This document shows, piece after piece, positions 1 through 8,492 of a stretch of DNA of 64,000 bases. Below the pieces are notes generated by a model. It was not told where the DNA came from. It saw only the letters and a program-made list of their open reading frames with translations, and did no database searches. This DNA comes from Kutzneria kofuensis (lineage in GTDB: Bacteria; Actinomycetota; Actinomycetes; Mycobacteriales; Pseudonocardiaceae), in the NCBI RefSeq assembly GCF_014203355.1, contig NZ_JACHIR010000005.1, positions 1-64,000 on the forward strand, written 5' to 3'. The number at the start of each line of letters is the position of its first letter. Position 1 is the stretch's first letter. Both the position numbers and the translations under genes were made by a program.

Positions 1-264
1 GTCCAGGAACTGCTCGGCCACCATGTTGGCCACCAGCCGCTGGCACGTGCTCGCCGGCAGCCCCGTCGCCTTGCGGATCTCCAGGAACGTCAGCTCCGGC
101 CGGTCCGGCGCGAACACCTCGATGATCTGCCGGATCTTGCCCAGCACCAGCAGCGGCCGGATCCCCCTCGGCAGCGCCCGCGGCCCGTCGTCCTGCCCGG
201 CCGACGCCAGCTCGTCACCGATGTCGTCGGCGATGTCGTCCTGGTCGTCGAACTCGCTGCTCAC
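1..264 (-). CDS. IclR-family transcriptional regulator, N-terminal part
   Basis: The reverse strand reads from a GTG at 264 through 88 codons without a stop and runs off the window edge, so only the N-terminus is present. After an acidic, low-complexity stretch of about 35 residues comes a winged-helix segment typical of IclR proteins. Its landmarks are LGKIRQIIEVF, then TFLEIRKATGLPASTCQRLV as the recognition helix, then NMVAEQFLD. The ligand-binding GAF-like domain lies outside the window. The family represses or activates small catabolic operons by sensing a metabolite; the target here cannot be told. Confidence 0.75.
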   Translation of the reverse strand, partial: MSSEFDDQDDIADDIGDELASAGQDDGPRALPRGIRPLLVLGKIRQIIEVFAPDRPELTFLEIRKATGLPASTCQRLVANMVAEQFLD

Positions 265-439
265 GCCGGGATAGTACCGGTTCGCCCGGACCAGCCCCGG
301 CCGAAGTCGAGCGGCACCACCGTGATCGCGTCGCCGACGCCGCGACCCGCACACGCTCGACTTGCGCCCAAAACTCATGCCTGCACTAACAGTTGCTGAG
401 TACAATGATTGCAGGCTCGAGCCGAAGGAGATGAGACGG

Positions 440-679
440 ATGATCTCGGAACGCGTCGTCGAGCAGTACCGATTCTCCTGCGCCCGCTGTGGGTCCAGCA
501 CCGTGGACAGCTATCAGGCCCTACTGATCACCGATTCCGAGGGCAACGTCCGCTCGTTCTACAGCCGCGGCGGCTTCCCGTGCGAAGCGCCGGCCGCGGC
601 GGAGACGCTGTGCCCGAGCTGCCACCGCGGACCGGTGCACGTCACGCTCGCCCAGCAGACCATCCTGACCACGAAGTAG
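440..679 (+). CDS. small zinc-ribbon protein, function unknown
   Basis: This 79-residue protein has two Cys pairs (CARC near residue 12 and CPSC near residue 60), the layout of a small zinc ribbon. The start at 440 is chosen because AAGGAG at 425-430 sits 9 nt upstream; an in-frame ATG at 431 would sit against the Shine-Dalgarno sequence. The body contains a run like SYQALLITDSEGNVRSFYSRGG. I recognise no named family. It stands alone, with a leader of about 175 nt behind the divergent IclR gene, and its codon use matches the neighbours. Confidence 0.6.
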   Translation: MISERVVEQYRFSCARCGSSTVDSYQALLITDSEGNVRSFYSRGGFPCEAPAAAETLCPSCHRGPVHVTLAQQTILTTK

Positions 680-748
680 GTCGACAACACCTCTGCCATC
701 ACCCCACCTCCCCATCGAGGTCAACGCAACACCGTTCTCCCAAACAAG

Positions 749-761
749 GCAACTGCGTTGC
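749..761. promoter_or_regulatory. palindrome upstream of the TetR gene
   Basis: GCAAC-TGC-GTTGC is a perfect inverted repeat ending 14 nt before the GTG start of the TetR-type gene. A wider pair, AACGCAAC at 723-730 and GTTGCGTT at 757-764, shares its right arm. The position suggests an autoregulatory operator. Binding is inferred. Confidence 0.45.
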
Positions 762-775
762 GTTAACCTGTCGAG

Positions 776-1450
776 GTGGCCACATCGAAGTTCCAGCGGG
801 CACGCCGCCCCGAGCACAAGGAGCAGCGGCGCGACGCGATCCTGGCCGCGGCACGGGAGTTGGCCACCCGAGACGGCGTGCGGACGGTCAACCTCGGTGA
901 CATCGCCGCCGAGGTAGGCGTGCACAAGTCGGCGCTACTCCGCTACTTCGAGACCCGCGAGGAGATCTACCTCCAGCTGACCGCCGAGGGCTGGACCGAG
1001 TGGACCGAGGCACTGCGCAGCGCGTTGGCCGACGCGGACCCCACGCCGGCCGGCGTCTCGGCCGTGATCGCCGAGACACTGACGTCCCGCCCGCTCTTCT
1101 GCGACCTGCTCGCGCACGCCCCGCTCAACCTGGAGCGGAACGTCTCCCTCGACACCGTGCGGACGTTCAAGGTCCACACCCTGGGCAAGGTCGACGAGAT
1201 CAGCCAACTGCTCGGTGACGCCCTGCCCGGACTGGGAAAGGCCGGCGGGTGGCAGGCCGTCGCCGCCATCACCTCGCTGGCCTCGACGTTCTGGCAGGTC
1301 TCACACCCGCCGGAGACCCTCGCCCAACTCTATGCGGAGCAGCCGGAGCTCAGCCATTCCCTGACGGACTTCCCCCGACGGCTCGAGGAGCTCACCATCG
1401 CCGTGCTCACGGGGCTGGTGGCGGTTCAGGGTGGATCGCCCGCAGCTTGA
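776..1450 (+). CDS. TetR/AcrR-family transcriptional regulator
   Basis: This 224-residue protein has an N-terminal TetR helix-turn-helix. Residues 15-60 carry EQRRDAILAAARELATRDG, then VNLGDIAAEVGVHKSALLRYF, then TREEIYLQL. The rest is the variable helical ligand domain (TetR_C type), including RPLFCDLLAHAPLNLERNVS. The start is GTG at 776, 14 nt after a perfect palindrome. It lies 81 nt upstream of, and in the same direction as, the erythromycin-esterase-family gene, whose promoter carries two other palindromes. Control of that gene by this protein is plausible but unproven, because the motif there differs from the palindrome in front of this gene. Confidence 0.85.
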   Translation: MATSKFQRARRPEHKEQRRDAILAAARELATRDGVRTVNLGDIAAEVGVHKSALLRYFETREEIYLQLTAEGWTEWTEALRSALADADPTPAGVSAVIAETLTSRPLFCDLLAHAPLNLERNVSLDTVRTFKVHTLGKVDEISQLLGDALPGLGKAGGWQAVAAITSLASTFWQVSHPPETLAQLYAEQPELSHSLTDFPRRLEELTIAVLTGLVAVQGGSPAA

Positions 1451-1483
1451 GGCCGAGATGGTCCTTCCATGCGACGATCGATC

Positions 1484-1528
1484 GTCAACCTTTGGTTGAC
1501 TTCAGGTATTCGTCAACCTACGGTTGAC
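1484..1528. promoter_or_regulatory. two near-identical 17-bp palindromic operators
   Basis: GTCAACC-TTT-GGTTGAC (1484-1500) and GTCAACC-TAC-GGTTGAC (1512-1528) have identical 7-bp arms and differ only in the central triplet. Their centres are 28 bp apart, a little under three helical turns. They cover both the -35 and -10 hexamers of the promoter that follows, so an occupying dimer would block RNA polymerase. The size and symmetry suit a TetR-type dimer. Confidence 0.75.
1496..1524 (+). promoter_or_regulatory. promoter giving a leaderless transcript
   Basis: TTGACT (1496-1501), a 17-nt spacer and TACGGT (1519-1524) form a good housekeeping-sigma promoter. The expected transcription start, about 7 nt past the -10, coincides with the ATG at 1532. 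No Shine-Dalgarno sequence lies in front of that ATG. The transcript is predicted to be leaderless. Confidence 0.6.
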
Positions 1529-1531
1529 GTC

Positions 1532-2785
1532 ATGCCTCACGTACTCCGCACCCTCGATCCCGGCGACGAGGACTTCAGCGACCTGGAGCCCCTCCGGGAG
1601 ATCATCGGCGACGCCCGTGTCGTCGCCATCGGCGAGAGCACCCACCGGGTTCACGAGTTCTACCAACTGCGGCACCGCTTGACCCGGTTCCTCGTGCGGG
1701 AGCTCGGTTTCGGCGCCTTCGTCATGGAGTCCGGCTTCCCCGAGGGGCTTGCCGTCAACGACTGGGTGCTCGGCGGCTCCGGCGACCTGGACTCGCTGCT
1801 GCACGACGGCATCACCTACCGCTTCGGCCGCTGCGCCGAGATGCGCGATCACCTGTCGTGGATGCGTTCTCATGGCGGCGTTCGCTTCTACGGCATGGAC
1901 ATTCCCGGTTCCAGTGGCTCCACCGTGCCCGCCATCGAGGCCTGCCTCCCCCTGCTCGACGAGGTCGACCCCGCCTACGCCCACGTCGTGCGTTCCACGC
2001 TCCTCCCCCTGTTTTCCTACCTACCCACCGACCGCTCCGGCCGTGCCTGGGTCGCCCCCGCCCTCCAGGCCTACATGGCCCTCGAACCCGCCGTCCGCTA
2101 CGAGCTCACCGCTCGTATCGCTGCCTTCTCCGCCCGGCTCCACGCCATGCGCGTCGCCTACTCGTCCGCCTCTCGCATGGACTCTTCTCCCACTCGCTCC
2201 TCTCACATCGACGCCGCCCTCCACTGCGCCACCCTCGCTCGTCACATGGACGCGTTCCTCGCCGCCATGCCCGAGGGCGCCACCCGCACCTACCCCGGCG
2301 CCAACATCCGTGACGCCGCCATGGCCGAGACCATCGAGTGGATCCTCCGCCGGGAGTCCCGCATCATCGTCACCGCCGCCAACGGCCACATCCAGCGCTC
2401 GCCGCTTTGGGTTCCTCCCATCATCAACGACCCCCTCACCACCCTCGGGCAGCACCTCTCTGCTTCCCTCGGCCCTTCCCTGGTCGTCATCGGCACCGCT
2501 TTCGGCGGTGGGGTCCTCCAACTTCACCGCCCCCTCTTGGACGGCCCTCCCGGCCACACCGAGCTCTTCACCCAGTCCGTCGGCCCTTTCTCCCCTTCCA
2601 CCCTCGACGGCGCCCTCTCCTCCTTCGGCCTTCCCCTGCACCTCACCGATCTGCGCTCCACCCCCGTTCCCGCCACCCACGTGATGAACGGCCCCCAACC
2701 CCAACCCCTCGACCCCAGCGCCGCCTTCGACGCCGTCGTCTACATCGACTCCGTCACCCCTTGGCACGCCTTCCCCACCGCCTAG
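1532..2785 (+). CDS. erythromycin esterase family protein
   Basis: This 417-residue cytoplasmic protein belongs to the erythromycin-esterase/succinoglycan-synthesis-like superfamily. Landmarks in order are VVAIGESTHRVHEFYQLRHRL (about 30-50), which holds the family's GE.TH motif; FVMESGF near residue 70; FYGMDIPG near 125; and IIVTAANGHIQRS near 285, with the second conserved His. Some relatives hydrolyse the macrolide lactone, but most members have unknown substrates, so resistance cannot be assumed. I take the ATG at 1532 rather than the upstream in-frame ATG at 1469, because the promoter and operators lie between them. Codons in the second half are strikingly pyrimidine-rich (CTC, TCC, CCC, ACC). 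Confidence 0.85.
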   Translation: MPHVLRTLDPGDEDFSDLEPLREIIGDARVVAIGESTHRVHEFYQLRHRLTRFLVRELGFGAFVMESGFPEGLAVNDWVLGGSGDLDSLLHDGITYRFGRCAEMRDHLSWMRSHGGVRFYGMDIPGSSGSTVPAIEACLPLLDEVDPAYAHVVRSTLLPLFSYLPTDRSGRAWVAPALQAYMALEPAVRYELTARIAAFSARLHAMRVAYSSASRMDSSPTRSSHIDAALHCATLARHMDAFLAAMPEGATRTYPGANIRDAAMAETIEWILRRESRIIVTAANGHIQRSPLWVPPIINDPLTTLGQHLSASLGPSLVVIGTAFGGGVLQLHRPLLDGPPGHTELFTQSVGPFSPSTLDGALSSFGLPLHLTDLRSTPVPATHVMNGPQPQPLDPSAAFDAVVYIDSVTPWHAFPTA

Positions 2786-2931
2786 CCCTCCCCCAGCCGC
2801 TCTGCCGATCCATCCCCACGCTTCCCTCCCGCACACCCCCTGACCTGCACAAACCTCGCACCCCACCCCCGATTTGGAATCCACCGAGACGATCATGTAC
2901 TCTCTCTCCTGTCAGCAAGGCTGACAACCCA

Positions 2932-3014
2932 GTCCGGGTGGCGGAATGGCAGACGCGCTAGCTTGAGGTGCTAGTGCCCGCAAGGGCGTGGGGGTTCAAG
3001 TCCCCCCTCGGACA
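2932..3014 (+). tRNA. tRNA-Leu (anticodon GAG)
   Basis: The 83-nt cloverleaf has an acceptor stem GTCCGGG pairing with CTCGGAC, the leucine-type long variable arm (TGCCCGCAAGGGCG), the anticodon loop TTGAGGT and a T arm with GGTTCAAG. The discriminator base is A and CCA is not encoded. Integrase remnants follow immediately, so this gene has probably served as an attachment site. Confidence 0.93.
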
Positions 3015-3092
3015 CACGGTTTGCACATGGATCTTGTTCAGTAATTGTCAGTTCAGCTGACTTACCGACCAACGTCCATTTTTTGGGTGTAG

Positions 3093-3133
3093 CTAGTGCC
3101 TCATCAAGGAACGTTGACGTTGTAACCGTGTCG
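3093..3133. repeat. detached IS630 end (41 bp), inverted relative to the full element
   Basis: These 41 bp are identical to the reverse complement of 5929-5969, the outer right end of the IS630 element downstream. Identity stops at the base where the broken integrase reading frame begins. The copy is a solo end left after loss of the rest of an element. With the intact right end, it flanks 3096-5966 in inverted orientation, with TA at both edges. Confidence 0.85.
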
Positions 3134-3808
3134 AGCAGGCCCACGTCGACGCCTGGCAGGCCGAGGGGCCTAGCACCCGCGGGATCGCCATCAAATTCCT
3201 GCGCTGGGCGATCAACACCAGGCTCGTCGACCCGACGTTGACAATGACACCGCACCGCCGAGGTACCAGCCGCCGCCTGTCCGCCGCTGAGCATGAGCGA
3301 GCCTACAGCAGGCCATCGAGCCCGGGAACTCGCTCCTCGTGAGCGCGCCGCGGCCACGCTGGTCCTCGTGTTCGGTCAGCAGATCGAAGACGTCGTGAAG
3401 CTGACCTGGCAGGACGTGGACGTGACCGACGAACTCGTCACGGTCCGCCTCGGCGGCGTCCAGATCGCGCTCCCTGATTCCCTCGACCAGCCCTGGCGCG
3501 AGCTCGCCGACTCCCCCGCCCACGACCTCACCGCCGCACATCCGAACAGCCCCTGGGTCTTCCGAGGCCGCTACCCCGGCTAGCACCTGAACGCCGCGAG
3601 CCCGAGGACCACGCTCCGGGCCGTGGTCGACACCCGAGCAGCCCGGCTGGGCACTCTGCACGAGCTCACGAAGCTCGTACCCGTCGCGATCTTTGCGGAG
3701 ACGCTCGGCTATCACCCGACGACCATCGAACGCCACTCCATCGCGTCGGGCGCCACCTACGCCCAATACATCGGCGCGCTCACGGTCGGCGCGGATAGCG
3801 CGCCGTGA
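3133..3808 (+). pseudogene. broken tyrosine recombinase (phage/ICE integrase-like), C-terminal part
   Basis: Three fragments read as one recombinase C-terminus. In frame 1 from 3133 comes EQAHVDAWQAEG, then GIAIKFLRWAINTRL and RRLSAAEHERAY. A frameshift near 3290-3330 moves to FGQQIEDVVKLTWQDVDVTDE and WVFRGRYPG. A TAG at 3581-3583 then interrupts the line before HLNAAS, RAARLGTLHELTKL, ETLGYHPTTIERH and ATYAQYI. The core-binding N-terminus is missing and is cut by the detached IS630 end. Its position just after tRNA-Leu fits an integrase that once used that tRNA. It cannot make an active enzyme. Confidence 0.75.
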
Positions 3809-3834
3809 TGCGTGTCCGACCGTGAGCCCGTTGT

Positions 3835-4590
3835 CTATACCTTGCTCGCCACCACCATGTAGTTCTCGGCCTCAGGGTTGAACGTGCTCATTTCCGTCCG
3901 AAGTCCGACCCGGTGCAACTCGACTTCGAGTTCGTCGTATCGGTAGGGCCAGCACGACAGCAGTTCCGAGCGGACAAGAACCGACCCAGCCGCATCAACT
4001 TGCGCGACCGCAATCTCGATGTGGTGCTCCTCCTCCCAAAGCGGTGCAATCTCCCAGCGGTAGACCACGACGGCATCACGACCGTTCCGGCGGACGAGTC
4101 GGTCACTGATGTCCAGTCGGGAACCTCTGGCCCTCACGAGTTCCCACGTGCGGGAAGTGAGCACCAAGCGCCCGCCACGGCGCAGAAGCCGTGACATCGA
4201 CTCCAGAGCAGCAACCCTGCCTCTCGCGCCCACGGCATGGTGTAGCGAGTTGCCAACGCAGAACACCATGTCGAAGGTGGCGTCATCGAAATGGTCGGGC
4301 AACTCTTCCCAGTCCGCCCGCACTGTCCGGACAGATGCCCCGAACTCCCCAGACAACTCCGCAGTCCGACGAACCATCGCTTCGCTGGCGTCAGTTGCGA
4401 CAACCTGCATACCAAGACCGGCGAGGCCAACCGCCAACTGCCCGGTTCCGCATGAACAATCGAGGACGTGAGCGTTGGACGGCAGGAGACTGAGGACGTC
4501 ATCGAACGACGCAGCGAACTCGGCCGGAGTCAGCTTCACATCGGAGATGAGCTACTCGTACACCTCGGCAAGCGCGTCATAACCCGTCAC
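3835..4590 (-). pseudogene. class I SAM-dependent methyltransferase with an in-frame amber codon
   Basis: The natural start is GTG at 4590: GGAGG sits upstream with normal spacing, and 12 good codons follow (TGYDALAEVYE). Codon 13 is TAG (4552-4554). The same frame then continues uninterrupted through KLTPAEFAASFDDV to the true stop at 3835. Motif I is VLDCSCGTGQLAVGLAGLG, followed by VVATDASEAMV, MVFCVGNSLHH and GGRLVLTSRTWE. A single TGG-to-TAG change would explain the break. Restart at the GTG at 4539 could give a 234-aa protein lacking about 17 residues, so residual function is not excluded. The substrate is unknown. Confidence 0.75.
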
Positions 4591-4781
4591 AACTACTACC
4601 TCCGTCACGCGGCAGACTCACGGTGGCACATCAGTACATCAGCGGAGCAAGTCGGTCCACCAATGGTTTTCGCACGGGCAACCCGTCCGCTCATGCCGCG
4701 AACCGAGCGCTACTCCCGGCTGATCAACTCCTGCGCCTACCTTACAGATAGTAGAACACACGTTCGACAAGTGTCGGCCTA

Positions 4782-5966
4782 GTGCTTCATCAAGCGACGT
4801 TGGGTAGGTAATCCGGGCGATGGATCTTGGAGTTGACGGCAAAGCGGCGTTTCGGGTGGCAGTGACGGTTGCGCCAGCGGAGATAGCCGGCGATGGCAGC
4901 TTCCTGAGCAGCGTGATTGGGGTAGTCGCTGCCGTCGAGGGTGAAGTAACGGGCCGCGGTGAACTCGCACTCGATCCAGTTCAACCACGACGCGTGGGTG
5001 GGCGTGTAGACCAGCTCGATGCCGTTGGCCGCGCACCAGGCCCTGACCTCCACTTTGCCGTGGGGTCCGTAGTTGTCACAGACCAGGTCGAGCTTCCCGG
5101 CAGGGAAGCGGCGGCGCAGTTGCTTGCAGAAGTCGAGGAACTGCGGCCAGCGTTTGCGGTCACGGAACCCGGTAGAACATCTGCCCGGTGGCGAGGTCGA
5201 GCGCGGCGAACATCTGCCGGACCCCACTGGTGCGGGTGTAGGTAGCGCGCAATCGTGCCGGACAGCCGACGGGAAACCAGCCTCGACCGGGGCGGGGTTG
5301 CAGGTTCAGCGGCCCGAACTCGTCGACGCAGATCACCCGCCCGTCGGCGGGCGGGTGATCGTAGAGGTCGAGGATGCGGGTCTTCTTGGCCACGAAGTCC
5401 GGGTCCTCGCTGGCTTTCCAGGTCTTCGTCGCCTGCCAGGACACACCCGCCGTGCGCAGGATCTGCCGGACGGTTTCGGCGCTCACCACCAGCCGCGCGT
5501 GCTCGGCGAGATACTCGACCAGCTTTGTCAGGCTCCAGGTCGTCAACGGCAATCCGAGCTCGGTCGGTTTGCAGGCGGCGATGCGGCAGATCTGCTCGCG
5601 GGCGGCCGGCCCGAACTTACGAGGTCGGCCGCCGCTCCATTTTGGGGACAGTGCCGCGAACCTGGAGTCGTTGAACGCGTGGATCACCTCGCGCACATAG
5701 CCTTCGGTCGCGGCGAACATCGCCGCAATCTCCCCCGCGGACCGGCCCTGCATCGAGGCCAGCACAATCCCGGACCGCCGCAGCCGCACCCCGTCCTTCG
5801 CTGACCTGGTGATCTTGACCAGCCGCTGCGCTTCTTCGGGCTCCAACGACCGCGTGAACACCTCCGGCTGACGCGCCATCGGCCTCACCTCCGGGGTCAG
5901 CCTCGCGATCACTGGCCTGGATGTCACGCGACACGGTTACAACGTCAACGTTCCTTGATGAGGCAC
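4782..5966 (-). mobile_element. IS630-family insertion sequence
   Basis: The 1185-bp element is bounded by imperfect inverted repeats. The left end begins GTGCTTCATCAAGCGACGTTG and the right end, read inward, begins GTGCCTCATCAAGGAACG. TA dinucleotides flank both sides (4780-4781 and 5967-5968), matching the TA target duplication of the family. It carries one transposase gene that is now frameshifted. It sits between the broken methyltransferase and an IS256 fragment. Confidence 0.85.
4790..5927 (-). pseudogene. IS630 transposase, frameshifted
   Basis: The first part (5927 down to 5160) has N-terminal helix-turn-helix modules (RLRRSGIVLASMQGRSAGEIA; GYVREVIHAFND) and the first catalytic Asp in ICVDEFGPL. 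The frame stops just after GQMFYRV. The rest continues in another frame from about 5175 to 4790 as RDRKRWPQFLDF, LVCDNYGPHGK (second Asp) and WLNWIECEF (catalytic Glu). The overlap sequence fits a one-base insertion. IS630 elements sometimes use programmed frameshifting, but I see no clear slippery heptamer, so I call it a pseudogene. Confidence 0.75.
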
Positions 5967-6055
5967 TAGTTCGCCAAATATGACAACCTTGTCTGCATGG
6001 CATACAAGGACTGCCTGGTTCGCATGAAGCCGTTCGACGATCACGCCAGGACGTC

Positions 6056-6352
6056 CGGCTCTGGGACAACGTCTGGGCTGAGTTCGTAGCGTTTTTGGCG
6101 TTCGATCCGGAGATCCGGCGGGTGATCTGCTCGACCAACGCCATCGAGAGCGTCAACGCCCGCATCCGCCGCGCGGTCAAGGCCCGTGGCCACTTCCCGA
6201 ACGAGCAGGCCGCCCTGAAGTGTGTCTACATGGCGGTTATGAGCCTGGAGCCGACCGGGACCGGCCGCAAACGGTGGATGATGCGGTGGAAGCCGACCCT
6301 GAACGCGTACGAGATCGCCTTCGACGGCCGGCTGGCCGCCGGTCGTAAGTAA
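6056..6352 (+). pseudogene. IS256-family transposase, C-terminal fragment
   Basis: About 98 codons survive. The frame opens with LWDNVWAEFVAFLAFDPEIR. It then shows the conserved C-terminus of IS256 (Mutator-type) transposases: RRVICSTNAIESVNARIRR with the last catalytic Glu, ARGHFPNEQAALKCVYMAV, GRKRWMMRWKPTLNAYEI and FDGRL. It ends at TAA 6350-6352. Bases after the stop to about 6392 resemble the element's terminal repeat (CGAGTTACACCGCTCGTTTG). The rest of the element is absent. Confidence 0.8.
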
Positions 6353-6786
6353 GTTCCTTCAACCCGAGTTACACCGCTCGTTTGACACACCCCGACCAGG
6401 CCGGCCACCGCCGAAGCGCTGCCATCCAGCGGCGCGTCTCGCGGCATTGCAGTGTCCTCCCTTCGTCGCACCGCTGTCGTCCTTCCCATGTGCCGGGCAC
6501 CACGCTGGAGGCGCGAGTGGTGGGGAGGGGTGTCGGACGGTTCCCGTGTTCACTGTGTTCCGCTCGGTGGAGGAGGAGCCCGACTCTGCCCCAGCGGCGT
6601 CGCCACGAGTACGCCGCAGTCCTTCCTCGTGGCCTCCCGGGAGCTACCGCCTGTTCGCCCCGGAAGTTCCCGCCGCCACAGTCGGCGACGGTGCGCGCCG
6701 CGCCCGGCCCACGGTCGACCTGCCGCGACAGGCCAACGGCGAGGGGCTCTCACCCCCACTCGGACACACAACGCATCACGGCGCAC

Positions 6787-6981
6787 GGGCAGGAATTCCC
6801 GGGGGATGCCGGTGTAGAGCACGAACAGGATGCCGCACAACACCTTGCGGTCATCCAGTCGAGGACGACCAGGGTGGCGAGGATCGTGCGGCACCACCGG
6901 CAACCGCGGCTCGATCCGTGCCCACAACTCGCCGGACACGATGCACGGTGGCTGCTGGCCCTTCCTCACACCTTTCGACAA
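6787..6981 (-). pseudogene. IS5-type transposase N-terminal remnant
   Basis: Reading from ATG at 6981, about 65 codons resemble the DUF4096-type N-terminus of IS5-group transposases: GELWARIEPRLPV, HPGRPRLDDRKVLCGILF and VLYTGIPREFLP. After this the frame (formally open to 6550) turns into arginine-rich sequence with no family resemblance, so the catalytic part is lost. The flanking DNA, 6393-6786 and 6982-7015, shows no other recognisable gene. Confidence 0.6.
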
Positions 6982-7019
6982 CCCAGGTGATCAACCTATT
7001 CCATGATCGGTTTTGTTAG

Positions 7020-8445
7020 TACTACAGCCGCACGGTGTGATACTTGTCGGCGTGTCGTGTTCACGGAGACCGCCGATGCGTGATCGACTTGGGTGTGCCG
7101 GACATGGAGCAGGACCTCACGGCCCTACCGGAGACGAACGCGGACGATCGCCTGGCGCGGTGGCGGGCAGGGTTCGAGGACATGTTCGCGCTGGTCGCAG
7201 GCCGGTTCGCACAGGCAGACTCACGCCACCGGGCCAGGATGTACCTGCTGGGCTTGCTGTCGGGCGCCGAGCGCAAGAACTCCTGGACGATCGCCGAGCA
7301 GGCCGGTGACCTGGCCCCTGACGGCATGCAGCGCCTGCTGAACTTCTACCGCTGGGACGCCGACGCGGTCCGAGACGACCTGCGGGACTACGTGCTGGAC
7401 CAGATCACTGATCCCACCGGGGTCGTGGTCGCCGACGAGACCGGATTCCTCAAGAAAGGCACCAAATCCGCCGGTGTCCAACGGCAGTACTCCGGCACCG
7501 CCGGTCGGATCGAGAACTGCCAACTCGGCGTGTTCTTGACCTACGTGTCGGCCCGGGGGCGGGCGTTGATCGACCGCGAGCTCTACCTGCCCGCGTCCTG
7601 GACCGACGACCGCGAGCGCTGCGCGGAGGCCGGGATCGACGAGGATGTGGAGTTCGCGACCAAGCCCGTGCTGGCCCAACACATGCTGGCTCGCCTGCTG
7701 GAGGCGGGAAGGGACATCGACTGGTTCACCGCGGACGAGGCATACGGCGACAATCCCGGCCTGCGAACCTGGCTAGAAGACAACGACATCGACTACGTCA
7801 TGGCCGTTTCCTGCGATCAGCGCTTCACCACCCCGAAAGGCGCTGTGCGGGCGGATGCGTTGGCTCGCAGCGCACCGCGCAAGGGCTGGCAACGCCTGTC
7901 GGCCGGTGAGGGCAGCAAGGGGCGCCGGCTGTATGACTGGCTGCTGCTGGACCCGGGCGCGGACGAGCACCTTCTCGTGGTGCGCCGGTCGATCAGCAAG
8001 CCGGACGAGTTGGCGTACTACATCTGCCACACCCGCCGTCCCGTGCCGTTGGCAGAACTTGTCCGGGTCGCCGGCAGTCGTTGGGGTGTCGAGGAAACCT
8101 TCCAGTTCGCCAAGAACGAGACCGGCTTGGACCACTACCAGGTCCGCAAGTATCAGGCGTGGTACCGACATGTCACGCTGTCGATGCTGGCCGCCGCGTT
8201 CCTGGCCGTGACCGCGTCCGCTGAACGCGACCGCGACGCAAAGGGGGCGTCACAGCCGGCCACGAGTGTTTGATCCCGTTGTCGTGCAACGAGATCAGAC
8301 GTTTGTGGGCCATCCTGACGCGACCGACGCACCCCCGAGCGCACACTGATCGATGGTCGGACTGGCGGCGACTTCATCAGACCCACGCCCGGCGATGCCA
8401 CTACCAGCGGCAACACCGCAAACATCACAGCCTGCGGCTGTAGTA
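7020..8445 (+). mobile_element. IS701-family insertion sequence, intact
   Basis: The 1426-bp element has 13-bp perfect terminal repeats (TACTACAGCCGCA at 7020-7032, TGCGGCTGTAGTA at 8433-8445). It is flanked by a direct TTAG duplication at 7016-7019 and 8446-8449. A 4-bp YTAR duplication is characteristic of IS701. One full transposase gene lies inside. Perfect ends and duplications suggest a recent insertion, right at the edge of the biosynthetic cluster. Confidence 0.92.
7104..8273 (+). CDS. IS701-family transposase
   Basis: This DDE transposase is 389 residues from the ATG at 7104; an upstream in-frame start at 7044 would add 20. The catalytic residues sit in VVVADETGFLKKG (first Asp), WFTADEAYGDN (second Asp) and RWGVEETFQFAKNETGLDHY (Glu). 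The C-terminal WYRHVTLSMLAAAFL is also typical. There is no frameshift or internal stop, so the element is probably active. It is only distantly similar to the second IS701 transposase in the window (44666-45925). Confidence 0.92.
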   Translation: MEQDLTALPETNADDRLARWRAGFEDMFALVAGRFAQADSRHRARMYLLGLLSGAERKNSWTIAEQAGDLAPDGMQRLLNFYRWDADAVRDDLRDYVLDQITDPTGVVVADETGFLKKGTKSAGVQRQYSGTAGRIENCQLGVFLTYVSARGRALIDRELYLPASWTDDRERCAEAGIDEDVEFATKPVLAQHMLARLLEAGRDIDWFTADEAYGDNPGLRTWLEDNDIDYVMAVSCDQRFTTPKGAVRADALARSAPRKGWQRLSAGEGSKGRRLYDWLLLDPGADEHLLVVRRSISKPDELAYYICHTRRPVPLAELVRVAGSRWGVEETFQFAKNETGLDHYQVRKYQAWYRHVTLSMLAAAFLAVTASAERDRDAKGASQPATSV

Positions 8446-8492
8446 TTAGGAGCTCCTACAGGACCGTGGACTCGGCGCAGGATGAAAAAGGT

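Noticed and set aside
1532..2785. Calling the gene a macrolide-resistance determinant (ere)
   Set aside because: Only the superfamily is supported; most actinomycete members of this family have no shown macrolide esterase activity.
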